Shown piece by piece: positions 18,567 through 27,212 of a stretch of DNA of 64,000 bases. Made by a program: the position numbers and the translations under genes. How positions within the stretch are numbered: position 1 is the stretch's first letter; every line of letters begins with the position of its first letter. This DNA comes from Sphingomonas sp. HF-S4 (lineage in GTDB: Bacteria > Pseudomonadota > Alphaproteobacteria > Sphingomonadales > Sphingomonadaceae). The notes under the pieces are model-generated. The model saw only the letters and a program-made list of their open reading frames with translations. It was not told the DNA's origin and did no database searches. The stretch is taken from contig NZ_JAWJEJ010000002.1 of the NCBI RefSeq assembly GCF_032911445.1, positions 124,001 to 188,000 on the forward strand. The letters run 5' to 3'.

Positions 18567-18607
18567 GGGATGACCGCAGTGATCCAGATCGGCCAATCCG
18601 TCATCCC
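18567..18607. repeat. Short inverted repeat upstream of leuS
   Basis: GGGATGAC (18567-18574) and GTCATCCC (18600-18607) form 8-bp arms around a 25-nt loop, continuing into CAGCGAAGGCCGGGAC. The sequence GTCATCCC(A/G)GC recurs at 35854-35863 near another intergenic boundary, so this is probably a fragment of a dispersed REP-like family. Confidence 0.45.
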
Positions 18608-18630
18608 AGCGAAGGCCGGGACGAGGGTCT

Positions 18631-19065
18631 TCAGTCGTTGGCGATCGCCGCGCGGCGAAGGTCGCGGGCGCGGGTAAGGATGATGTCCTCGAGTTTCTGT
18701 ACGGTCGCCGCCTGGACCGGCGCGGCGACCCACTGGCCGGTGCGATTGACTTCGCGCAGCGCGGCGACGCGCAGCGCATCGGCCCGGAGGTCCTGGTCAA
18801 GCACGGTCACGGTGACCTTCATCCGCTCGGTCGGCGTATTGGGGTTCACATACCAGTCGGTGACGATGACACCGCCGTTCGAATCGGTCTGGAGCAGCGG
18901 CATGAAGCTCAGCGTGTCGAGCGTTGCGCGCCACAGATAGGAATTCACGCCGATCGTGGTCACCTTCGACGCGGCAAGGTCCGCCTCGGGGCGCTTGCCG
19001 CCGCCGCACGCAGTGATCGAGAGAGCGAGCGACCCGAGGATCGCAGTGCGCAACAGGCGGTTCAT
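18631..19065 (-). CDS. DUF3576 lipoprotein
   Basis: This is a 144-residue exported lipoprotein of the alphaproteobacterial DUF3576 family. The N-terminus MNRLLRTAILGSLALSITAC ends in a lipobox with C20. The mature part contains the family segment VNSYLWRATLDTLSFMPLLQTDSNGGVIVTDWY. I chose the ATG at 19063-19065; an in-frame GTG two codons upstream is the alternative. It lies upstream of leuS on the same strand, separated by about 100 nt with a repeat. The family is widespread beside leuS-lptE, suggesting an envelope-assembly role, but no function is established. Confidence 0.88.
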   Translation of the reverse strand: MNRLLRTAILGSLALSITACGGGKRPEADLAASKVTTIGVNSYLWRATLDTLSFMPLLQTDSNGGVIVTDWYVNPNTPTERMKVTVTVLDQDLRADALRVAALREVNRTGQWVAAPVQAATVQKLEDIILTRARDLRRAAIAND

Positions 19066-19300
19066 CGACACATTCCTAAAGTCGAAAGGAGCAAACCACA
19101 GCATCTATAGGGGCTCGTGTGGCGGGAGCAAGGCGGCAGCGTGGAGGGCGATCCGGCAGGAATCGCCCGCAAACGAATCGATTCGCTGCCGAATCTGTGG
19201 GCATCGGGCAACAGTGGCGCGAAATTTGAGCAGGAAACGTACTGGTGGTGGAACCTTGCTTTCGAATCATGGTACGGACCTCCATATAAAGGGGATGAAA

Positions 19301-20026
19301 ATGCGTTTGGGACGTTGGACGACGATGACGGGGCTGGGGGCGATCTGCGCCGCCGCTGCTTTCGTCGCGCCGGCCCTCCAGGCGCAGGAAGGCCGCGCGG
19401 TCGAGCGCAGCTATGCCAAGCGGCTCGCGCCGCCTGTGCGCAGCGGCCTCGGCACCTTCACGCCGGCGGCCGCCGATCCCAAGCTCGCCGCGATCCTGGC
19501 GCGCAGTGGCATGCCCGAGAGCGGCTTTCGCTTCACCCCGTCCGAATCGCGTCGCGGCGCCAGCCGTGCAGTCACCGTCGCGGTCCGCGCACGCTCGACA
19601 CGCACCGCGGTCGCCAACCGCAACGACGTGATCGCCGCCGCGCCGGTCAGCCTCGCGCCGATCGCGTACAATCTCGGTGTCTCGGTCGGCTGGAAGCGCT
19701 TCGCCGTCGCCGGCGACGTGACCCGGATCGAGCTTCCCACCCAGCCGGGCAGCACCGAGCGCGCCAATCTCGGCGTCAGCTATTCGGACGACAAGGTCAC
19801 CGGCCGCGTTCAGGCGACTGCCGAGCGGCCACTGGCCAACACGCCGGTGCTGATCGGCGACAAGCCGAGCTACTCAATCGACGTCGGCGGCAGCTATTCG
19901 CTGACCCGCAACCTCGATGTCACCGCAGGCGTGCGCTACCGCAACGAGCAGGAGCGCCTGCCGAAACTGACCGACAACCGCCGCGACAGCCAGGCGGTCT
20001 ATGTGGGCACCGCCTTCCGCTTCTAA
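19301..20026 (+). CDS. Probable outer-membrane beta-barrel protein
   Basis: This 241-residue exported protein has no family name I can give with confidence. The signal peptide runs MRLGRWTTMTGLGAICAAAA with a likely cut after ALQA. The second half alternates polar and apolar residues (LGVSVGWKRFAVAGDVTRIEL, YSIDVGGSYSLTRNLDVTAG, AVYVGTAFRF) and ends in phenylalanine, the outer-membrane beta-barrel signature. An Arg-rich stretch precedes it. GGGG at 19291-19294 supports the ATG at 19301 rather than 19295. It is divergent from the DUF3576 gene and ends at two hairpins. Confidence 0.78.
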   Translation: MRLGRWTTMTGLGAICAAAAFVAPALQAQEGRAVERSYAKRLAPPVRSGLGTFTPAAADPKLAAILARSGMPESGFRFTPSESRRGASRAVTVAVRARSTRTAVANRNDVIAAAPVSLAPIAYNLGVSVGWKRFAVAGDVTRIELPTQPGSTERANLGVSYSDDKVTGRVQATAERPLANTPVLIGDKPSYSIDVGGSYSLTRNLDVTAGVRYRNEQERLPKLTDNRRDSQAVYVGTAFRF

Positions 20027-20047
20027 GCACTTGAATTAATGTCCTGT

Positions 20048-20116
20048 GCTCCGGCGGAGGCCGGAGCGCCGGCTACCAGCGCACAACCTCTCCACCGCTC
20101 CGGCTTTCGCCGGAGC
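20048..20116. terminator. Two 8-bp GC-rich hairpins between convergent genes
   Basis: GCTCCGGC-GGAG-GCCGGAGC (20048-20067) and GCTCCGGC-TTTC-GCCGGAGC (20097-20116) have identical arms and different loops. They lie between convergent genes. No T tract follows either, so they are best read as REP-like elements acting as a bidirectional stop or RNA stabiliser. Confidence 0.6.
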
Positions 20117-20132
20117 ATGGAAGATTTAGAGC

Positions 20133-20651
20133 CTAGGTGGTCCACGCATCGATCGCCGCCCAGCCATACACCCCCAGCGCATGCCCCCCCGCCGCGCGCT
20201 TCGCATCCATCCCGCCCAGCGCGATCACCGGCACCTTCAAACCCCGGATCATCAGTCCGAGCCGCACCCGCCCCAGCCCTCGCGTCCCAATATGCGATCG
20301 CGTCGCGAACATGGGGGACACGAACAACAGGTCCGCCCCCGCCCGCACCCCCGCGACCGCCTCGCGCCGCGAATGCACCGGCCAGGTCCGCAGCCCAGGG
20401 CCGCGCCGCGCATGCACGCCATCCTCGCGGCCCAGTCGCTCGGCTCCCGCGCGGACCAGCCGCAACCCCCGCCGCCGTGCAACTTTCGCCACCTTCGCAA
20501 ACAGCGCCCGCCGCTCCGCCAAGTCCAGCCCATAATGCCGGAACACCACGCCGCTCCCCCGCGGCAGCCGCTCGAGCGCTGTCCATAGCGCGTCCCCCAT
20601 GCGTTCGTCTGTCATCAGCCAGAGCTGCGGGAGAGGGTGGCGGGGTCGCAT
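20133..20651 (-). CDS. Thiamine phosphate synthase-like (ThiE/TenI) protein
   Basis: This 172-residue TIM-barrel-like protein is related to thiamine phosphate synthase, which joins the pyrimidine and thiazole halves of thiamine. Recognisable parts are LWLMTDERMGDA at the start, EDGVHARRG, ADLLFVSPMFATRSH (the SPxFxTxSH/K phosphate-region signature) and VPVIALGGMDA. It is shorter than ThiE (about 210 residues) and I do not see the usual QLRDK substrate segment; GVVFRHYGL stands there. It may be a non-canonical or salvage member like TenI. No other thiamine genes are adjacent. The start ATG 20649-20651 was chosen over upstream open frame that shadows yggS. Confidence 0.72.
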   Translation of the reverse strand: MRPRHPLPQLWLMTDERMGDALWTALERLPRGSGVVFRHYGLDLAERRALFAKVAKVARRRGLRLVRAGAERLGREDGVHARRGPGLRTWPVHSRREAVAGVRAGADLLFVSPMFATRSHIGTRGLGRVRLGLMIRGLKVPVIALGGMDAKRAAGGHALGVYGWAAIDAWTT

Positions 20652-20673
20652 CGCCCCGCCTATAGCGCGCGCC

Positions 20674-21342
20674 ATGCCCTTAGACGACGCCCAGACCCGG
20701 CTCGCGGACGTGCGCGAGAAGATCGCCCGCGCGGCGCGCATTGCCGGCCGCGAACCCGATGACGTCACGCTCATCGCCATCTCCAAGACTTACGACGCCG
20801 ACGCGATCCGCCCGCTGATCGCCGCCGGTCAGCGCGTGTTCGGCGAGAACCGCGTCCAGGAAGCCCAGGCCAAATGGCCCGAGCTGCGCGCCGAGACCTC
20901 GGGTCTCGAGCTCCACCTCGTCGGCCAGCTCCAATCGAACAAGGCCGAGGAAGCCGTCGCCCTGTTCGACGCGATCCACTCGGTCGATCGCCCCTCGCTG
21001 GTCGAAGCGCTGGCCAAGGCGATGGAAAAGCTCGGCAAGCGCCCGCTTTGCTTCGTCCAGGTCAATATCGGCGACGAGGCCCAGAAGGGCGGCTGCCGGG
21101 TCGCCGAGCTGCCCGCTTTGCTCGCCGCGGCGCGCTCCGCCGATCTGCCGGTCGCTGGCCTCATGTGCGTCCCCCCCTTCGATGCCGAGGCGGCGCCCTT
21201 TTTCGCGCTGCTCGCCAAGCACGCGCGCGAGTCGGGCCTGTCTGAACTGAGCATGGGCATGTCTGGGGATTACGAGACCGCGGTCACGATCGGCGCCACC
21301 CATGTCCGTGTCGGCACTGCATTGTTCGGAGAGCGTGCGTGA
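20674..21342 (+). CDS. YggS-family pyridoxal phosphate homeostasis protein
   Basis: This PLP-binding single-domain barrel (PLPBP/YggS) controls free pyridoxal phosphate and amino acid balance and has no known catalytic reaction. The 222-residue protein has the PLP lysine in ISKTYDADAI, then GENRVQEAQAKW, LHLVGQLQSNK and the C-terminal SMGMSGDYETAVTIGATHVRVGTALFG, all family hallmarks. The ATG at 20674 is used; the frame upstream is non-coding. Its stop overlaps the downstream HAD gene by 4 nt (GTGA). It is divergent from the ThiE-like gene. Confidence 0.93.
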   Translation: MPLDDAQTRLADVREKIARAARIAGREPDDVTLIAISKTYDADAIRPLIAAGQRVFGENRVQEAQAKWPELRAETSGLELHLVGQLQSNKAEEAVALFDAIHSVDRPSLVEALAKAMEKLGKRPLCFVQVNIGDEAQKGGCRVAELPALLAAARSADLPVAGLMCVPPFDAEAAPFFALLAKHARESGLSELSMGMSGDYETAVTIGATHVRVGTALFGERA

Positions 21343-22001
21343 AGTTCGATGCGATGATCTTCGATTTCGATGGGGTGCTGCTCGAAAGCGAGTATGCCGG
21401 CAACCGTCAGATCGCCGACTATCTGACCAGCGTCGGCCATCCGACGACGCCGGAAGATTCGATGGCCAATTTCATGGGGCTCGCAGGCGCCGACTTCCTC
21501 GGCGCGATCGAAGGCTGGATCGGCCGAGCAATTCCCGAGGATTTCCATACCGCTCGCGCGCAAGAGGATCGCCGCGCGCTCGAAGAGGGCTTGCCTGCGG
21601 TCGCCGGGGCGATCCGCTTCCTCTCGGGCCTGCCGCCCACACTTCCCCGCGCGATCGCCTCGTCGAGCCGCAGCGACTGGATCACCCGCCATCTCGAGCA
21701 TCTCGGCGTCCGCGATGCGTTCGGCGACAAGATCTTCAGCGGCCGCGAGCACGTCACCCGCGGCAAGCCCGCGCCCGACATCTATCTCCACGCCGCGCGC
21801 GCGCTCGGCGTCGATATCGGCCGCACTGTGATCCTCGAGGATTCGCCCGTCGGCGTCACTGGCGCGGTCGCGTCGGGCGCGTACGTCATCGGGCTATGCG
21901 CCGGTACCCATTGCGCGCCCGATCATGCCGATCGCCTCCGCGCGCTCGGCGTCCAGTCGATCGCGCATGATTTCGACGAGGTCGCCCGGCTGATCGCCTA
22001 G
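21339..22001 (+). CDS. HAD-superfamily phosphatase
   Basis: This is a cytosolic HAD hydrolase, subfamily IA, like beta-phosphoglucomutase or sugar-phosphate phosphatases. It has 220 residues and a GTG start. Motif I is FDFDGVLLES with both catalytic aspartates, motif II is the serine in AIASSSRSDWI, motif III is the lysine in RGKPAPDIY, and motif IV is VILEDSPVGV. It is coupled to yggS by a 4-nt overlap. Its stop codon is shared tail-to-tail with the convergent ribA gene. The substrate is not predictable from sequence. Confidence 0.9.
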   Translation: MKFDAMIFDFDGVLLESEYAGNRQIADYLTSVGHPTTPEDSMANFMGLAGADFLGAIEGWIGRAIPEDFHTARAQEDRRALEEGLPAVAGAIRFLSGLPPTLPRAIASSSRSDWITRHLEHLGVRDAFGDKIFSGREHVTRGKPAPDIYLHAARALGVDIGRTVILEDSPVGVTGAVASGAYVIGLCAGTHCAPDHADRLRALGVQSIAHDFDEVARLIA

Positions 22002-23056
22002 AGCTGGTGTCCGGTGCGGTCGCGCTTGGTGTCGAGGTAGCGCGCATTGTGCGGGTTGGGCGGCAGCTTGTGGGCCACGCGCTCGACAACCGCGATACCC
22101 GAGGCTTCGAGCGCGGCCACCTTGTCGGGATTGTTGGTCAGCAGCCGTACCGTCTTTTGCCCTAATAGCGCCAGCATCCGGCCTGCCACCGCAAAGTTGC
22201 GCGCGTCTACCGCGAAACCCAACCGGGTATTGGCGTCGACCGTGTCGAAGCCCTGATCCTGCAGTGCGTAGGCGCGCAGCTTGTTGATTAGCCCGATCCC
22301 GCGGCCTTCCTGACGCAGATAGAGCAACACGCCCCAGCCGCTGGCCTCGATAGCCTTGATCGCCGCCTGGAGCTGCGGCCCGCAATCGCATTTGAGGCTG
22401 CCGAGCACGTCGCCGGTCAGGCATTCGCTGTGCAGCCGGACGAGTGGCGGATTGCCGTCGGGCTGGCCGATCAGCAGCGCGACATGCTCGCCAGGCATCT
22501 CGTCGGTGCGGAAGGCGACGATCTCGCTGTCCTCGGCGCCCGCGACGGGAAGCCGCGCACGGCCGACGATGCGCAGCCGGTCGGCATCCTCGTGCGCGTC
22601 GATATCGGCGGGGGTGATCGCCTCGTCGGCGTTGCCGGCAATCGCGAAGAAGGCGGGGAGCAGCCCGGCCACGCGCGCCAGCCGCAGCGCCGCGCTGGCG
22701 GCGTCGCCGGCATCGATCTCGATTGCGCGGAACGGACCCTTGAGCGGGGTCGCCAAATCGAGCTGCGGATCGGCGAGCGCCGTCGCGATGTCGAAGTCGA
22801 GCCACGGCACCCGCTCGACCAGCACCGGCCCGTCGGGCGTCGCCGCATCGCGCTGATTGGCCAGCTTGAGCGTCGCCGCGCGTCCCGCCGAGAGCAGCAC
22901 CGGCGCCGCGCCGTCAGGATCGAATGTCTTGAGGCGCTCGGCATCGGCGGTTTCGATCGCGAGCAGCTTGAGCGTGCCGTCCTTCCCGCAAATCGCCACC
23001 GGCCAGCCGCGGCGCAGCGCGTCGACGGTACGGGCTACGGCGCGCGGGTCGCTCAA
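21998..23056 (-). CDS. ribA: GTP cyclohydrolase II with degenerate RibB-like N-terminal domain
   Basis: This enzyme opens the imidazole ring of GTP, the first step of riboflavin synthesis. With the TTG start at 23054-23056, which overlaps the xth stop, the protein has 352 residues. The C-terminal part holds the zinc cysteines C212, C223 and C225 in HSECLTGDVLGSLKCDC and the catalytic YLRQEGRGIG. Residues 1-165 resemble a DHBP synthase (RibB) domain in layout (AVARTVDALRRGWPV near the start, LRLARVAGLLPAFFAIA near the end) but lack the RENEGD metal and substrate motif, so RibB activity is unlikely. The longer open frame upstream is a shadow of xth. Confidence 0.9.
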   Translation of the reverse strand: MSDPRAVARTVDALRRGWPVAICGKDGTLKLLAIETADAERLKTFDPDGAAPVLLSAGRAATLKLANQRDAATPDGPVLVERVPWLDFDIATALADPQLDLATPLKGPFRAIEIDAGDAASAALRLARVAGLLPAFFAIAGNADEAITPADIDAHEDADRLRIVGRARLPVAGAEDSEIVAFRTDEMPGEHVALLIGQPDGNPPLVRLHSECLTGDVLGSLKCDCGPQLQAAIKAIEASGWGVLLYLRQEGRGIGLINKLRAYALQDQGFDTVDANTRLGFAVDARNFAVAGRMLALLGQKTVRLLTNNPDKVAALEASGIAVVERVAHKLPPNPHNARYLDTKRDRTGHQL

Positions 23057-23835
23057 AAGTCGAACTCGGTGATGATTGGCACATGGTCCGATGGCTTGAG
23101 CCACGAACGACACGGCTCGCAGACCTTGTGGCTGGTCGCCTTGTCGGCGACTTCGCGGCTCGCCCACATATGGTCGAGCCGCCGCCCGCGATCGTTGGCG
23201 GTCCAGTCCTTCGAGCGATAGCTCCACCAAGTGAAGCAGCGTCCCGGCGCCGGGATGAACTTTCGGCCGAGATCGACCCAGTCGTGCGCCGCCTGGAGCC
23301 GGCCCAGCGCCTCGACTTCGATCGGCGTATGGCTGACCACGCCGAGCAATTGCTTGTGGCTCCACACGTCGCATTCGAGCGGCGCGATGTTGAAGTCGCC
23401 GGTGAGGATCGTCGGCTTGTCGAGCGCTGCGGACCAGGCGGTCATCCGCTCGACGAAATCGAGCTTCTGGCCGAACTTGGGATTGACCGTTCGATCGGGA
23501 ATATCGCCGCCTGCCGGGACATAGACATTCTCGAGTCGTACGCCGTTGGGCAGCCGCACGCCGAGGTGTCGCGCTTCCATGTTCGCTTGCCAGTCGAACC
23601 GGTCGTCCTCGATCACGGGCACACGGCTGATGATCGCCACGCCGTGGTGCATCCGCTGGCCGTGCTTGGTGACATGGTCATAGCCGAGCGCCTGGAACGG
23701 CGCCTCGGGGAAGTCGCCGTCGACCACCTTGGTTTCCTGCAGGCAGAGAATATCGGGCGATTCCTCGCGGAGGAACTGCTCGACGATCTCGATGCGGAAG
23801 CGGACGGAATTGATATTCCAGGAGGCGATCTTCAT
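23053..23835 (-). CDS. xth: Exodeoxyribonuclease III
   Basis: This AP endonuclease and 3'-5' exonuclease acts in base-excision repair. The 260-residue protein begins MKIASWNINSVRFR and has the metal ligand E34 in CLQETK, the catalytic GDFNIAP, the RRLDHMWAS segment and the terminal SDHVPI histidine. The length is standard for XthA. It is followed on the same strand by ribA with a TTGA overlap, so DNA repair and riboflavin genes share a transcript. Upstream is a 206-bp gap with a GC-rich hairpin near 23873-23890 and nothing else I can identify. Confidence 0.95.
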   Translation of the reverse strand: MKIASWNINSVRFRIEIVEQFLREESPDILCLQETKVVDGDFPEAPFQALGYDHVTKHGQRMHHGVAIISRVPVIEDDRFDWQANMEARHLGVRLPNGVRLENVYVPAGGDIPDRTVNPKFGQKLDFVERMTAWSAALDKPTILTGDFNIAPLECDVWSHKQLLGVVSHTPIEVEALGRLQAAHDWVDLGRKFIPAPGRCFTWWSYRSKDWTANDRGRRLDHMWASREVADKATSHKVCEPCRSWLKPSDHVPIITEFDF

Positions 23836-24041
23836 CGGGTGCGATGTAAGCGGAACCCTTGGAAACGGAAAGGCCCCCGCTCCGGGGGCAATGGAGCGAG
23901 GGCCGACCTAGCGTTCGTCACGCAGGCGGGAAGTGGTTCGACCTCGAGCAACAGGGGGAAAATCCCGAGTACCGCCCCACATCCGCAAGATCGTTTCTAG
24001 GGACCGTAACCTGTCGGCAACATGAACGATCGACTAAAAAC

Positions 24042-24662
24042 TCAGCGATTCCGAGGGCCTTGCCTCCGTGGATCGTTCCAGCGGAACACTCCGTCGGACA
24101 CGTTGCCGTTGAGTTGCTGGTTCGACAGCTTGATCGTCGTGCGGTTGTTCTGCGAATCGAGCGCGACCCAGCCCTGGAGCATTAGCCCTGCCGGCGCGCT
24201 GGCATTCTTCTGGAAGATCATCGTGATCCGGCCATATTCGGGATGGGCAGGATCGTGCACCTCGATCGAGACGACGCGCGGATCGCTGGTTGGATTGAGC
24301 TTGGCGTATTTGGCGATGTCGCGCTTGGGGTTGAGCAGCACGGCGAGCGGCGAATTGCCAATCGGCCAGCGATCGACCTGACGCACCTGATAATCGATAA
24401 AATAAAGGCTCGAGCCGTCGGCGACGATTAGCTGCGGCACCCCCTTCTGATACTGGAAGCGTATCTTGCCCGGGCGCTTCAGCGTCATCGTGCCGGTGAG
24501 CACACGATTGTTGCGGTCGGTCTGGCTGAAGCCGGCGGTCATGCTGCTCACCGACTGGAGATGCTGCTGGACCTGCGCGAGATCGCCGACCGGCGCTTGG
24601 ACGGGCGCTGCCGCGACCAGCGCGGGCGCGGCGAACAGGAAGGCGAAGGTGCGTGCAGACAC
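24042..24662 (-). CDS. lolA: Outer-membrane lipoprotein carrier protein LolA
   Basis: LolA is the periplasmic chaperone that ferries lipoproteins from the LolCDE exporter to the outer membrane. The 206-residue protein has a signal peptide (MSARTFAFLFAAPALVAAAP) and the LolA fold, with QVQQHLQSVSSMTAGFSQTD, TGTMTLKRPGKIRFQY, a family signature, and a later LNPKRDI segment. It lies 97 nt after ftsK on the same strand, the usual ftsK-lolA order of proteobacteria. Together with LptE and several lipoproteins in this window it fits an active Lol pathway. Confidence 0.9.
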   Translation of the reverse strand: MSARTFAFLFAAPALVAAAPVQAPVGDLAQVQQHLQSVSSMTAGFSQTDRNNRVLTGTMTLKRPGKIRFQYQKGVPQLIVADGSSLYFIDYQVRQVDRWPIGNSPLAVLLNPKRDIAKYAKLNPTSDPRVVSIEVHDPAHPEYGRITMIFQKNASAPAGLMLQGWVALDSQNNRTTIKLSNQQLNGNVSDGVFRWNDPRRQGPRNR

Positions 24663-24759
24663 GTCTGGATTCTCCGAAAGCTTGGGCTGAGCGGCTAGGG
24701 GGGCCGGCTTGAATGCCCCCTGAACCCCTATGCCGCCGAAACGATCCTCGCACTGGGCC

Positions 24760-27078
24760 TCAGAGCGGCCGCCCGTCGGTGTCCATCAGCACTTCGCGGC
24801 GGCCGACATGGTCGGGGCGCGAGACCAGCCCGTCCTTTTCCATCCGCTCGACCAGCCGCGCCGCACTGTTGTAGCCGACGCGGAGCTGGCGTTGCAGCCA
24901 TGACGTCGATGCTTTCTGGCTCTCGGCCACCAGCTGCGTGGCGCGGCGATAGAGCTGGTCCTCTGGGCTGTCGTCGCCATCCGGGCTACCCTCGAGTGCG
25001 AACCCGCCATCCTCGGGCTCCTCGGTCACTGCGGTGATGTAATCGGGCGCCCCCTGTGCGCGCCAGAAATCGGCGACCGCCTGGACTTCGTCGTCGCTGA
25101 CGAACGGCCCGTGGACGCGCACCAATTGCTTACCGCCGGGCATGTATAGCATGTCGCCCTTGCCGAGCAGCTGCTCGGCGCCCTGCTCGCCCAGGATGGT
25201 GCGCGAATCGATCTTGCTGGTGACGTGGAAGCTGATCCGCGTCGGCAGATTGGCCTTGATGACGCCGGTGATGACGTCGACCGAGGGGCGCTGCGTCGCC
25301 ATGATCAGGTGGATGCCCGCCGCACGCGCCTTCTGCGCGAGCCGCTGGATCAGGAATTCGACTTCCTTGCCGGCTGTCATCATCAGGTCGGCGAGCTCGT
25401 CGACTATCACCACGATCTGCGGTAGCGCCACCAGATCGAGCGTCTCCTCCTCGTAGATCGGCCGCCCGGTATCGGGATCGTAGCCGACCTGGACCTTCCG
25501 CCCGAGCTTCTGCCCCTTGGCCTTGGCGGCGCGGACCTTGTCGTTGAAGCTGGCAAGGCTGCGGACGTTGACGCTCGCCATCATCCGATAGCGGTCCTCC
25601 ATCTGCTCGACTGCCCATTTGAGCGCGCGCACCGCCTTGGGGGGATCGGTCACCACGTCGGCGAGCAGATGCGGGATATCCTTGTAGATGCTCAGCTCGA
25701 GCATCTTGGGATCGATCATGATCATCCGGCACTGGTCCGGGGTCAGCCGGTAGAGCAGCGATAGGATCATCGAGTTCAAGCCGACCGACTTGCCTGACCC
25801 GGTGGTGCCCGCGACGAGCAGATGCGGCATCGGTGCGAGATCGCCGATCACGGGATCGCCGGCGATGTTCTTGCCAAGCACCAGCGGCAGCGTCGCACCC
25901 TGCGCCTCGAACGCCTCGCTGCCGATCAGCTCGTGCAGGTTGACCGCCTCGCGCTTGGCGTTGGGCAGCTCGATCCCGATCACGGTGCGCCCCGGGATCG
26001 TCGCGACACGCGCCGAGATCGCCGACATATTGCGCGCGATATCGTCGGCGAGCTGGATCACCCGGCTCGCCTTGATCCCCGGCGCCGGCTCAAGCTCGTA
26101 CATCGTCACCACCGGGCCCGGCTTCACTTCGACGATCTGCCCCTTGACGTTGAAATCGTCGAGAACGCTCTCGAGCAGCCGCGCGTTGCGTTCGAGCGCG
26201 AGCTTGTCGACCCCGACATTCTGGCTGGGCGGCGCTGCCTTGAGCAGGTCGAGCGGCGGCAGCGAATAGCTGTCCTTGAAGTCGAGGCTGCTCTGCACCG
26301 GCGGCTTGGGCTTGGCAGGGGAGGGTGCCAGGCTCGGCTCGACGATCACCGGGCCGGGGCGGTTGTCGGGCACCACCAGCTTTCGCGGCTCGCGGACTTC
26401 GCGTGGCTCGGGCGGCTCGCGATAGTCCTGCTGCGGCTCGGGACCACGCAGCAGCGGCGTCCGTGTGGGACCGAATAGCCGCGGCATCCCGATATGGACT
26501 CGCTCGGGCAAGGTGAAGTCGAGGCTGCGCCACCATATCCACAGCCCGGCGAGCCCGAACACGAGGCCCAGGCCGCGCGCCATCCAGAAGATGATCACCG
26601 GATCGCCAATGAAGCCGATCATCCAGTTGAACAGCCCGGCGATCGTCAGCCCGACCACGCCGCCCCAACCGCCGACCAGCGACAGCACCGAATCGCTCGA
26701 GAAGAAGGTCAGCGCCGTCGCGATCAGCACCACTCCGATCACCACCCCGCGGAGCATCGTCTTCCAATCGCCCAGCGGGCGATCGAGCCACAGCCGGTTG
26801 GTCAGGATCAGCCCGGCGGGCGCGATCAGCGCCACCGGCAGGCCGAGCGTCGCGAGCAGAGCGTCGGCGATCCACGCCCCCGGCAAACCCAGCAGGTTGC
26901 GCGCCGGCCCGCCCGAGGCGGTGTTCATCGACGGATCCTGCGAATGATAGGTCAGCAGCGCCAGCACGACGCCGATCGTCGCGAGGAACAGCAAGGTCCC
27001 GCCGATCAATGCGCCGCTGCGGCGCACGCCGGCCTTCATCGTGTCGCGCAGCAGCGACGGTTGTGCCCGGGACGCCAT
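24760..27078 (-). CDS. ftsK: DNA translocase FtsK
   Basis: FtsK is the septal DNA pump that clears the chromosome terminus and activates XerCD. The 772-residue protein (start MASRAQPSLL) has four N-terminal membrane helices between residues about 20 and 185, a short Pro/Arg-rich linker to about 260, the motor with Walker A GTTGSGKS at 424-431 and Walker B VVIVDELADLM, and a C-terminal winged-helix gamma domain (RQLRVGYNSAARLVERMEKDGLV). The open frame continues 38 codons upstream without family support. A promoter-like pair lies 38-66 nt upstream of the start codon. Confidence 0.96.
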   Translation of the reverse strand: MASRAQPSLLRDTMKAGVRRSGALIGGTLLFLATIGVVLALLTYHSQDPSMNTASGGPARNLLGLPGAWIADALLATLGLPVALIAPAGLILTNRLWLDRPLGDWKTMLRGVVIGVVLIATALTFFSSDSVLSLVGGWGGVVGLTIAGLFNWMIGFIGDPVIIFWMARGLGLVFGLAGLWIWWRSLDFTLPERVHIGMPRLFGPTRTPLLRGPEPQQDYREPPEPREVREPRKLVVPDNRPGPVIVEPSLAPSPAKPKPPVQSSLDFKDSYSLPPLDLLKAAPPSQNVGVDKLALERNARLLESVLDDFNVKGQIVEVKPGPVVTMYELEPAPGIKASRVIQLADDIARNMSAISARVATIPGRTVIGIELPNAKREAVNLHELIGSEAFEAQGATLPLVLGKNIAGDPVIGDLAPMPHLLVAGTTGSGKSVGLNSMILSLLYRLTPDQCRMIMIDPKMLELSIYKDIPHLLADVVTDPPKAVRALKWAVEQMEDRYRMMASVNVRSLASFNDKVRAAKAKGQKLGRKVQVGYDPDTGRPIYEEETLDLVALPQIVVIVDELADLMMTAGKEVEFLIQRLAQKARAAGIHLIMATQRPSVDVITGVIKANLPTRISFHVTSKIDSRTILGEQGAEQLLGKGDMLYMPGGKQLVRVHGPFVSDDEVQAVADFWRAQGAPDYITAVTEEPEDGGFALEGSPDGDDSPEDQLYRRATQLVAESQKASTSWLQRQLRVGYNSAARLVERMEKDGLVSRPDHVGRREVLMDTDGRPL

Positions 27079-27115
27079 TGCCCAGTCTCCGCAAATGTCA
27101 GGGGGTGCGAGCGGA

Positions 27116-27144
27116 ATCATCGCGCACCGCGACTCTGACGTCAA
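27116..27144 (-). promoter_or_regulatory. Probable ftsK promoter
   Basis: Read on the minus strand, TTGACG (27144-27139) and GATGAT (27121-27116) are 17 nt apart. They match the -35 at five of six and the -10 at four of six consensus positions, and lie 38 nt before the ftsK start. Confidence 0.45.
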
Positions 27145-27212
27145 GATGGACTTGTTTTGTACCCGCCGACACGGGCTGGTCCCATCCTTCAAAACCTCTT
27201 AGGGCAAGAAGC

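Noticed and set aside
23836..24041. tRNA-like GGTTCGA segment in the xth-lolA gap
   Set aside because: No acceptor or anticodon stem can be paired around it.
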